Assembly (NCBI GenBank): GCA_031255035.1
Contig: JAIRTI010000159.1
Location: 1 to 5,603 of the forward strand
Direction of reading: 5' to 3'
DNA: 5,603 bases
Source of the DNA: Desulfovibrio sp.
Lineage (GTDB): Bacteria > Desulfobacterota > Desulfovibrionia > Desulfovibrionales > Desulfovibrionaceae
The notes below the pieces were generated by a model that ran no database searches, was not told where the DNA came from, and saw only the letters and a program-made list of their open reading frames with translations. Positions 1-4,291 of this stretch are shown piece after piece. The translations under genes and the position numbers were made by a program. Each line of letters opens with the position of its first letter. Position 1 is the stretch's first letter.

Positions 1-107
1 TGATGGGACACCGCTCGGCCGGTGAAAGGAGAAATCGTCTGTCCATTCGCACTCTTCCTTGGCAGGTTATGATTCAAATCATCCCGCGTCATTTTCTCCG
101 GTCAAAG
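1..107 (-). other. Left-edge segment, possible start of a minus-strand gene
   Basis: No gene can be assigned here. Two minus-strand frames are open to the window edge. One starts at ATG 92-90, preceded by GGAG only three bases away, and would begin MTRDDLNHNLPRKSANG. The other starts at ATG 46-44, preceded by AAGGAAGAG, and would begin MDRRFLLSPAERCPI. They are in different frames, so at most one is real, and 15-30 codons are too few to recognise. If either is real, it lies downstream of the cytochrome in the same direction and could be a partner gene, although two hairpins stand between them. A plus-strand frame open from the edge ends at 144-146 inside a hairpin and looks spurious. The segment is less GC-rich than its surroundings. 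Confidence 0.2.
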
Positions 108-130
108 GGCCGCCCCGTCGCGGAGCGGCC
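108..130 (-). terminator. GC-rich hairpin, possible terminator of the cytochrome gene
   Basis: On the minus strand a ten-base arm, GGCCGCTCCG, pairs with CGGGGCGGCC across a three-base loop. There is one G-U pair and no mismatch in the RNA. It is followed by CTTTG, which is only a weak U-tract. It lies about 35 bases past the cytochrome stop codon. It may act as a rho-independent terminator or simply protect the 3' end. The weak U-tract keeps confidence low. Confidence 0.35.
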
Positions 131-133
131 GCG

Positions 134-159
134 CGCCGGGCCGTAAGCACGGCCCGGCG
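134..159 (-). terminator. Perfect 11-bp inverted repeat after the cytochrome gene
   Basis: The arms CGCCGGGCCGT (134-144) and ACGGCCCGGCG (149-159) are exact inverted copies around a four-base loop (AAGC on the plus strand). The repeat begins five bases past the cytochrome stop codon on the minus strand. No T-run follows it directly. The second hairpin at 108-130 comes next, so the pair may work together in termination or 3'-end stabilisation. Confidence 0.4.
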
Positions 160-164
160 AAGCG

Positions 165-1004
165 CTATTGGGCGTGGCATTGCCCGCACGGCGCCGCCTT
201 GCCCGGCCCCTTGCCCATACCCTTGCTCTTGTTGGCGTCATGGCAGGTCATGCAGTTGCCGTGGAAGGCGTCCAGAGCGCCCGAAATAGGCGCGTGGCAG
301 TTGCCGCACGCCGGGTATGTCCTGGTAAAGGTCCCTTCGGCCAGTTCCACGGCGCTGCTCTTCAAATTATGGCAGACGGCGCAGCCATTGGCGCCGGCCT
401 CGAACAGATCCTCGTGGCAGGACCGGCACTTCGCGTGCGCCGCGTCCTTAAGCGTTGCCGCCGTCATGGGGTTGGGCCTGGCCGTATGGCAATTGCGGCA
501 TTTTTGCGGCTTGATGTTCATGAACTTGCCGGGCCGGGCTTCGTAGCGCTCGGGGTGGTGGCAGCTCTGGCAGTCGTCGCCGGCGTAGGTCCAGTGGTCA
601 TCATGGCTCCACTTGGATGAATAGCCCGCCATGCGGCCGTGGTGGCAGGAGACGCAGGCGGCGTCGCCGCCGGGGCGGTAAAGTTCCTGGTGCGAGTCGA
701 CAAAAGCGGGGCTGTCGGCCGAACCGTGGCAGGCGGTACAGGACTTGACCCCGGGGTTCTGACCGTCTTTGACGGCGGCGGGCGAGACCTTCAGCTCATG
801 GTGACAGTCGGCGCAGGCGATATCGCCATAGGGACCGCCCGGAGCGCTGTGCGCGTTATGCGTGAAAACCACCCTTCCGCCAGGGTTTTCCATGAGCAGG
901 CGCGCAGGTTCGGCCTCCATGGCGGCTGGCGTGAAATACCCGGCCAGGCCCGCCAGGGCCAGAATACAGCTGACTATGGCTATGGGAACAGATCGCTTGT
1001 TCAA
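165..1004 (-). CDS. Periplasmic decaheme class III-like cytochrome c
   Basis: This is a 279-residue exported electron-transfer protein. It starts with NKRS and a hydrophobic stretch (about residues 6-24), a Sec signal probably cut near AMEA. Ten CxxCH heme sites begin at residues 64, 89, 117, 145, 169, 193, 208, 233, 251 and 273; three read CxxCHH. There are exactly ten further histidines: 49, 52, 69, 105, 122, 134, 137, 150, 190 and 248. The pairs HNAH (49-52) and HDDH (134-137) precede heme clusters as in cytochrome c3, suggesting a 3+4+3 heme layout. The family shuttles periplasmic electrons, for example between hydrogenases or formate dehydrogenases and membrane complexes; the partner here is unknown. 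I chose TTG at 1004 because GGAGGAGG lies just before it; an in-frame ATG at 1025 would add seven residues but has no ribosome site. It is not the sixteen-heme HmcA and has one heme more than nine-heme NhcA. No redox partner gene is visible. Confidence 0.9.
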   Translation of the reverse strand: MNKRSVPIAIVSCILALAGLAGYFTPAAMEAEPARLLMENPGGRVVFTHNAHSAPGGPYGDIACADCHHELKVSPAAVKDGQNPGVKSCTACHGSADSPAFVDSHQELYRPGGDAACVSCHHGRMAGYSSKWSHDDHWTYAGDDCQSCHHPERYEARPGKFMNIKPQKCRNCHTARPNPMTAATLKDAAHAKCRSCHEDLFEAGANGCAVCHNLKSSAVELAEGTFTRTYPACGNCHAPISGALDAFHGNCMTCHDANKSKGMGKGPGKAAPCGQCHAQ

Positions 1005-1008
1005 GACG

Positions 1009-1016
1009 CCTCCTCC
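1009..1016 (-). promoter_or_regulatory. Strong ribosome binding site that fixes the TTG start
   Basis: The minus strand reads GGAGGAGG and then CGTC before TTG at 1004-1002. The Shine-Dalgarno core lies four to seven bases from the TTG. The upstream in-frame ATG (1025-1023) would put this sequence inside the coding region and has no purine-rich site of its own. This decides the cytochrome start. Confidence 0.75.
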
Positions 1017-1039
1017 ATCCTTCATGCGGGTTGACGCGC

Positions 1040-1075
1040 GGAACAGGCCGCCTCAAAGGTTGAGGGAACAGGCCG
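1040..1075. repeat. 11-bp direct repeat flanking a 6-bp dyad, upstream of the cytochrome
   Basis: GGAACAGGCCG occurs exactly at 1040-1050 and 1065-1075, a 25-base period. Between the copies is the inverted repeat CCTCAA-AGG-TTGAGG (1051-1065). The block starts 36 bases upstream of the cytochrome TTG, so it lies in the probable 5' leader or promoter-proximal region. It could be a protein-binding site with two tandem boxes or a structured leader element. The repeats are directly visible; a regulatory role is inferred. Confidence 0.5.
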
Positions 1076-1115
1076 GAAACCGCAACGGAGAGCAGAAAAA
1101 GAAGCACTATGTTCT

Positions 1116-1137
1116 CTTGCGGCGCTTACGCGGCAAG
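1116..1137. promoter_or_regulatory. Imperfect dyad upstream of the cytochrome
   Basis: CTTGC at 1116-1120 pairs with GCAAG at 1133-1137, and GCG at 1122-1124 pairs with CGC at 1129-1131 around a CTTA loop. A single G/G mismatch separates the two stem parts. The arrangement looks like an operator or a leader hairpin for the minus-strand cytochrome. Nothing in the window identifies a binding protein. Confidence 0.25.
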
Positions 1138-1237
1138 GTATAAGGCGGCTCGAAAATGTGGCCCTGGCGGGCCGTGGCAATATCGGAATCCCCCGCCGGC
1201 CGGGCGCGGGGATAATGGATTGAATAATGGTTCGTTA

Positions 1238-1267
1238 CGGATAGAGGATAGTTGTGATTTTTGTCAA
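1238..1267 (-). promoter_or_regulatory. Possible sigma-70 promoter for the cytochrome
   Basis: The minus strand carries a perfect TTGACA at 1267-1262. Eighteen bases later is TATCCG (1243-1238), which matches only the first half of the -10 consensus; at seventeen bases the hexamer is CTATCC. The location in the AT-rich part and the orientation towards the cytochrome fit. The weak -10 and a leader of roughly 230 bases make this tentative. Confidence 0.25.
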
Positions 1268-1274
1268 TAATGTA

Positions 1275-1288
1275 AAAGTGTACATTTT
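1275..1288. promoter_or_regulatory. Operator-like dyad AAAGTGT-ACATTTT
   Basis: Two seven-base halves, AAAGTGT and ACATTTT, form a palindrome with one mismatched pair, centred on GTGTACA. An overlapping exact pair AATGTA/TACATT also exists at 1270-1275 and 1282-1287. It sits in the AT-rich core beside the hexamer TTGTCA (1261-1266), which could be a plus-strand -35. A repressor site for the OMF gene is plausible; the regulator is not in the window. Confidence 0.35.
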
Positions 1289-1302
1289 AAAATAGTGCAT
1301 TA

Positions 1303-1318
1303 CGCAATTTATATTGCG
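1303..1318. promoter_or_regulatory. Operator-like dyad CGCAAT-N4-ATTGCG
   Basis: CGCAAT (1303-1308) and ATTGCG (1313-1318) are exact inverted copies around TTAT. This short GC-ended, AT-centred dyad resembles the sites of dimeric repressors such as the TetR or MarR families, which often control efflux genes. It lies 15 bases after the 1275-1288 dyad and about 210 bases before the OMF start. The symmetry is seen; the family assignment is only an analogy. Confidence 0.4.
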
Positions 1319-1339
1319 CCCGTTGATAGTCGAAAGAAG

Positions 1340-1532
1340 ATGAATGTCAAAACGTCCGCTTGTGAAAAATATTCTTTATCGGACGCGGGCACGACAAGAC
1401 CAAAACCCCCGGCCTCTCCCCGGATGCGGACTCCGCGCCAAGACGTGCTTTTTTCAGAAAGTGTTCAATTTCACACCGCTCAAAAAACTTCTTTGCCAAA
1501 GGGTCCGGCTTCGGGCTATCCTCGCGGCATGA
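1340..1532 (+). promoter_or_regulatory. Leader open frame ending at the OMF start (ATGA overlap)
   Basis: An open frame from ATG 1344 encodes 62 residues (begins MSKRPLVKNILYRTR, rich in Arg and Lys) and stops at TGA 1530-1532, overlapping the OMF ATG 1529-1531 as ATGA. Such overlaps often couple translation. The OMF start itself has no clear Shine-Dalgarno sequence, which would fit coupling. Against it, the leader has only a weak purine stretch (GAAAGAAG) upstream and no recognisable protein features. A second ATG at 1340 lies in frame with the OMF and would give a 63-residue N-terminal extension that would bury the signal peptide, so I do not use it. Confidence 0.25.
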
Positions 1533-2962
1533 AGTCAACAGCGCAAATCTTCTGTCTTTTCCTGTGGGCGCTCTCCTGCGGCGGCTGCGTCAATCTGAGC
1601 CCGGCCTACCGCGAGCCCGGCGTGCCCGGCGGCCGGATGCCCCCTGCCTATAAAGAAGAAAACGGCTGGAAAAGCGCCGCGCCCGCCGACGCCGGCGAGC
1701 GCGGCCCATGGTGGCGCGTCTTTGTCGACAGCGGCCTGGACGACCTCATGGACCGGCTCGGCCAGGCCAACCAGAACATGGTTATCGCGGCCGCCAACCT
1801 GCGTCGGGCCAGGGCCCAGGTGTCCATCGCCCGTTCGGCCCTCTTCCCCGGCCTCAGCGCGCCCGGTTCCTTCACGCGCGGCGGATCAGAGACCACCGCC
1901 TCCTCCGGCCGCTATTCGTTCGGCGTGTCCGCCCAGTGGGAAATCGGCTTCTGGAACGCCCTGCCCGGCCTTGAAGGCGCCAAGGCCCAGGCCGAAGCCT
2001 CGGCGGCGGACTTCGCCACCATGCGCCTCGCCTTGCAGGCGGAACTGGCCCAGACCTTTTTCGAACTGCGCATGACCGACGGGCAGATTCGCCTGTATGA
2101 GGACACGCTCAAAGCTTACAGACGCGCTGTGGAACTGACCGGAAGCCAGTACCGGGGGGGCATGGTCACCCAGGTGGATTTCGATCAGGCGCAAACCCAA
2201 CTGGCCTCGGCCGAAGCCCAACTCGCGGCTCTCAAGCGGCGCCGCGCCGAACTTGAACACGGCCTGGCAATCCTTGTGGGCGAGATGCCGTCGACTTTTT
2301 CGCTTCAACGCGCCCCGCTCGCGGCCCAGGTGCCGTCGGCGCCCAGGGAATTGCCGGCCGCCCTGCTTGAAAGAAGGCCGGACGTCGCCTCGGCCGAACG
2401 GCGGGTGGCCGCGGCCAACCAGGAAATCGGGCTGGCAAGGGCCGCCTGGTTTCCAAGCATTTCCCTGGGCGGGGATTTTATCCGGCAGGCCCTGGATTGG
2501 CGCGGGCCGACCCTGTATTCGTGGTCCGTGGGCCCCTCGGCGGCGCTTTCCCTGTTTGAAGGCGGCAGGCGGCTCGCGGAATCCGACGCGGCCTGGGCCG
2601 GCTATGAGGCCGAAGTGGCGCAATACCGGCAGACCGTGCTGGAGGCGGTCAAGGACGTGGAAGACAGCCTCTCCGCCCTGCGCTGGCTGGAGACCGAGGC
2701 CGAGGCCCAGGCCAGAGCCGTGACCGCGTCGAAATCGGCCTTGCGGCTGGCCATGTCGCAGTATGAGGGGGGGCTGACCACCTATCTGCAGGTCGTCAAC
2801 AGCCAGACCGCCGCCCTGGCGAACGAACGCGCCGCCATTGAGGTTCAGGGCGCGCGCCTGACGGCCGCGATCAATCTGATAAAGGCCCTGGGCGGAGGCT
2901 TTGAGCGCGGCGAAATCGCCCGCCTTGTCGAGAGGCCGCCCCAGATCGGCGCGTCGCGTTAA
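1529..2962 (+). CDS. RND-type efflux outer-membrane factor lipoprotein (NodT/OprM family)
   Basis: This 477-residue protein belongs to the TolC-like outer-membrane factors, which form trimeric ducts for RND or related exporters. A short signal (residues 1-19) ends at Cys20 in CGGCVNLSPAYREP, matching the lipid-anchored Cys and following PxYxxP element of OprM-type proteins. Two homologous OEP halves carry the landmarks YRGGMVTQVDF (208-218) and YEGGLTTYLQV (412-422). The family signature LLERRPDV is at 279-286 and ALGGGF at 453-458. At 131-142 FGVSAQWEIGFW has Gly where this family often has Asp. Length is normal. I chose ATG 1529 because it starts the lipoprotein signal; the frame stays open back to 1295 but those 78 residues look non-coding. 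No ribosome site is obvious. No membrane-fusion or pump gene is adjacent, so its substrate cannot be inferred. Both conserved Tyr-x-Gly-Gly sites are written with seven-G runs. Confidence 0.92.
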   Translation: MKSTAQIFCLFLWALSCGGCVNLSPAYREPGVPGGRMPPAYKEENGWKSAAPADAGERGPWWRVFVDSGLDDLMDRLGQANQNMVIAAANLRRARAQVSIARSALFPGLSAPGSFTRGGSETTASSGRYSFGVSAQWEIGFWNALPGLEGAKAQAEASAADFATMRLALQAELAQTFFELRMTDGQIRLYEDTLKAYRRAVELTGSQYRGGMVTQVDFDQAQTQLASAEAQLAALKRRRAELEHGLAILVGEMPSTFSLQRAPLAAQVPSAPRELPAALLERRPDVASAERRVAAANQEIGLARAAWFPSISLGGDFIRQALDWRGPTLYSWSVGPSAALSLFEGGRRLAESDAAWAGYEAEVAQYRQTVLEAVKDVEDSLSALRWLETEAEAQARAVTASKSALRLAMSQYEGGLTTYLQVVNSQTAALANERAAIEVQGARLTAAINLIKALGGGFERGEIARLVERPPQIGASR

Positions 2963-3037
2963 TATCCTGGTTGAAGCCAGTCCGGTTTAAATGCGGGCGT
3001 CGCCCACACCCGGAGGTATGACGCCGCGCGAGTGTCC
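2963..3037. terminator. Convergent gap with weak hairpins
   Basis: The OMF and rlmB-like genes converge here. On the minus strand GTGGGC pairs with GCCCGC around GAC (3007-2993) and is followed by ATTTAAA, a poor terminator-like element for the methyltransferase gene. On the plus strand CTGG/CCAG (2967-2980) gives a weak stem just past the OMF stop. A larger seven-base inverted pair, GACGCCG (3020-3026) with CGGCGTC (3047-3053), encloses the methyltransferase stop codon. None has a good T-run, so termination is inferred from gene orientation more than from sequence. Confidence 0.25.
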
Positions 3038-3973
3038 TTATCCGGACGGCGTCGCGGCTTTGCCCAGCATGTTTCTGAGAAAGGAACTGATAATGATGCC
3101 GCCGGCCTGGGCCACGTTCAAGGAGTCGAACTCGCGCAGCATGGGGATGCTCAGCAGATAATCGCAGCGCCGTTCGGTGCCCGGCCGCATGCCGCTTTCC
3201 TCGCTGCCCAGCACCAGGATGGCCGGCAGGCGGAAATCGGCGGTCAGGGCGTCGATAAAAACGGGCACCGGACCTTTGCCCGTTGCTTTTTTTCGCGTTT
3301 CGTCCAGAGGCGTCGACCCGGAATCCAGGGCCGTGCCCGGCGCGAAGCCGGCGCCGTAAACGGTGAACCCCTGCTTTTTCGCCAGATCGAGGGCCTGACC
3401 GAGGTTGGCGGGTCTGGCCACGGGCAGGCGCTCCAGCGCCCCGGCCGAAGCCTTGGCCGCAGCCGCGCCGAGGTATACGCCGTTATGCCTGGGCGCCAGG
3501 AGTCCCGCGCCTCCCATGGCGTACAGAGTCCGCGCCAGCGTGCCGGCGTTGCCGGGGTCCTGCACCTGATCAAGGGCCAGGATGAGCGGCAGCGGCGCCT
3601 GCGTCACCGAGGCGAACAGATCCTCATGGTCAACGTATCCGGCTTCGAAAAGCCGCGCCACCACGCCCTGGCGCCCGCCCCGGTAAACCCTGGCGAAAGA
3701 GGCCGCCTCCAGCAGGGAAAAGCGCACTCTCGCCCGCCTGCACAGATCGACGATTTCTTCCATTTCCCGGCCGTGCCGCCCTTTGCGCAAAAACACGGCG
3801 TCGACCCGTTCGGGGTTGCGCTCCAGCATTTCCAGCACCGGCTTCAGGCCGGGCAGAAGCGGCGCCTGGCCGACGTCAGGCGCGGCCCTTTCCCGGCCGC
3901 TGTCCGCCTTGCGGCGAATCGTCTGTCCAGGCTTTTTGTCCATATTGCTGTGCTCTATTTCAGCAATTCTCAT
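3038..3973 (-). CDS. rlmB: SpoU/TrmH-family rRNA 2'-O-methyltransferase, RlmB-like
   Basis: This 311-residue cytoplasmic enzyme probably transfers a methyl group from S-adenosylmethionine to a ribose 2'-OH; the RlmB subgroup modifies a guanosine in the 23S rRNA peptidyl-transferase region. Residues 38-110 match the substrate-binding domain (PGLKPVLEML, then RQGVVARL where the family usually has HQG). The knotted catalytic domain shows motif 1 (LDQVQDPGNAGTLART, 134-149, with Asn142 and Arg148), motif 2 (LVLGSEESGMRP, 253-264, with Glu258) and motif 3 (SIPMLREFDSLNVAQAG, 275-291). It is longer than typical RlmB (E. coli about 243 residues) because of a basic N-terminal tail and extra sequence around 208-247. 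I chose ATG 3973 because AAGG lies six bases upstream; ATG 3943 (MDKKPGQT) is a good alternative and ATG 4078 is unlikely. The exact rRNA target is not proven. It faces mltD divergently. Confidence 0.88.
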   Translation of the reverse strand: MRIAEIEHSNMDKKPGQTIRRKADSGRERAAPDVGQAPLLPGLKPVLEMLERNPERVDAVFLRKGRHGREMEEIVDLCRRARVRFSLLEAASFARVYRGGRQGVVARLFEAGYVDHEDLFASVTQAPLPLILALDQVQDPGNAGTLARTLYAMGGAGLLAPRHNGVYLGAAAAKASAGALERLPVARPANLGQALDLAKKQGFTVYGAGFAPGTALDSGSTPLDETRKKATGKGPVPVFIDALTADFRLPAILVLGSEESGMRPGTERRCDYLLSIPMLREFDSLNVAQAGGIIISSFLRNMLGKAATPSG

Positions 3974-4115
3974 TATGAGCCTTTTTGCGGACTTGCCGGA
4001 TACATTCTCCCGGCCCATGCGCCGGGTCCAGGCACGAAGCCGGGACCGGCGGCCTGACGCTGTGGGCGGCGCCCGCACGCAAACTGGCCGGCTTCATCAA
4101 AATGAGAATTGCTGA
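3960..4115. repeat. Exact 15-bp inverted repeat between rlmB and mltD
   Basis: AATGAGAATTGCTGA at 4101-4115 on the plus strand recurs exactly on the minus strand at 3974-3960. The copies are 126 bases apart and, after one mismatch, three more inner bases pair. One copy overlaps the proposed rlmB start codon at 3973; the other lies 17 bases upstream of the proposed mltD -35 box. Paired operators for two divergent genes are the simplest reading. On the minus strand CATAATGAGAAT at the left copy faintly resembles Fur-box hexamers, but the match is partial. Confidence 0.5.
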
Positions 4116-4131
4116 CTCTATTTTGGCACGG

Positions 4132-4160
4132 TTGCCTAAGGCGTCAAGATGCTGTAGACT
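4132..4160 (+). promoter_or_regulatory. Putative sigma-70 promoter of mltD
   Basis: TTGCCT (4132-4137) and TAGACT (4155-4160) are separated by exactly 17 bases and each matches four of six consensus positions. Transcription would start near 4167, leaving a leader of about 125 bases before mltD. It is the best-spaced promoter pair I found in this spacer. Confidence 0.4.
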
Positions 4161-4260
4161 TCCGCCGGTTATGAGGAAAAGTCGGCCCTTGAGGCGTTGC
4201 CCCGCACGGCCGCTTTACTTTTTCGTACCTGTCAACGTCCTGCAATGCAAGCCCTTTCGC

Positions 4261-4279
4261 GCGGCTTCGTCCGCTTTTT
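4261..4279 (+). terminator. Small hairpin with T-run just before mltD (possible attenuator)
   Basis: GCGG (4261-4264) pairs with CCGC (4271-4274) around CTTCGT and is followed by TTTTT (4275-4279). The ribosome site GAGGA (4283-4287) and the mltD ATG (4292) come directly after. The stem has only four pairs, so it may be chance. A short open frame, ATG 4171 to TGA 4282-4284 (37 codons), covers the hairpin, so a translated-leader attenuator is conceivable. Confidence 0.2.
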
Positions 4280-4291
4280 CATGAGGACTCC

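Larger units (their letters stand above)
1005..1528. other. Divergent intergenic region between the cytochrome and OMF genes
   Basis: This 524-base spacer holds the starts of two divergent genes and contains no gene I can support. About 1026-1210 is GC-rich and carries the 25-base repeat block, the 1116-1137 dyad and a CCCCGC/GCGGGG hairpin at 1191-1211. About 1211-1320 turns sharply AT-rich and carries the best promoter-like hexamers and two dyads. The rest, about 1320-1528, is the untranslated or leader part before the OMF start and contains a 62-codon open frame ending at the OMF ATG. I saw no tRNA or insertion-sequence ends and recognised no riboswitch. Confidence 0.6.

Noticed and set aside
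168..620. A 150-codon plus-strand frame opposite the cytochrome
   Set aside because: Its hydrophobic-looking residues are the complement of heme-site codons; the minus-strand frame has ten CxxCH motifs.
856..1107. A minus-strand frame starting MLLFLLSVAVSGLF that looks like a signal peptide
   Set aside because: It overlaps the cytochrome start in another frame, then becomes low-complexity; the strong ribosome site belongs to the TTG start.
1295..1528. N-terminal extension of the OMF frame from ATG 1295 or 1340
   Set aside because: It would place the lipoprotein signal about 64-78 residues inside the protein, and the 1295 ATG lies within the operator region.
1886..2623. A 245-codon minus-strand open frame inside the OMF gene
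   Set aside because: Antisense shadow of a well-supported OEP-family gene with no ribosome site or domain.
3032..4057. A 341-codon plus-strand open frame opposite the rlmB-like gene
   Set aside because: It covers the same bases as a gene with clear SpoU motifs, and its translation shows no domain. Long antisense frames are common in GC-rich DNA.
4124..4136. Sigma-54-like TGGCAC...TTGC
   Set aside because: Only seven bases separate GG and GC, whereas the -24/-12 promoter needs about ten.
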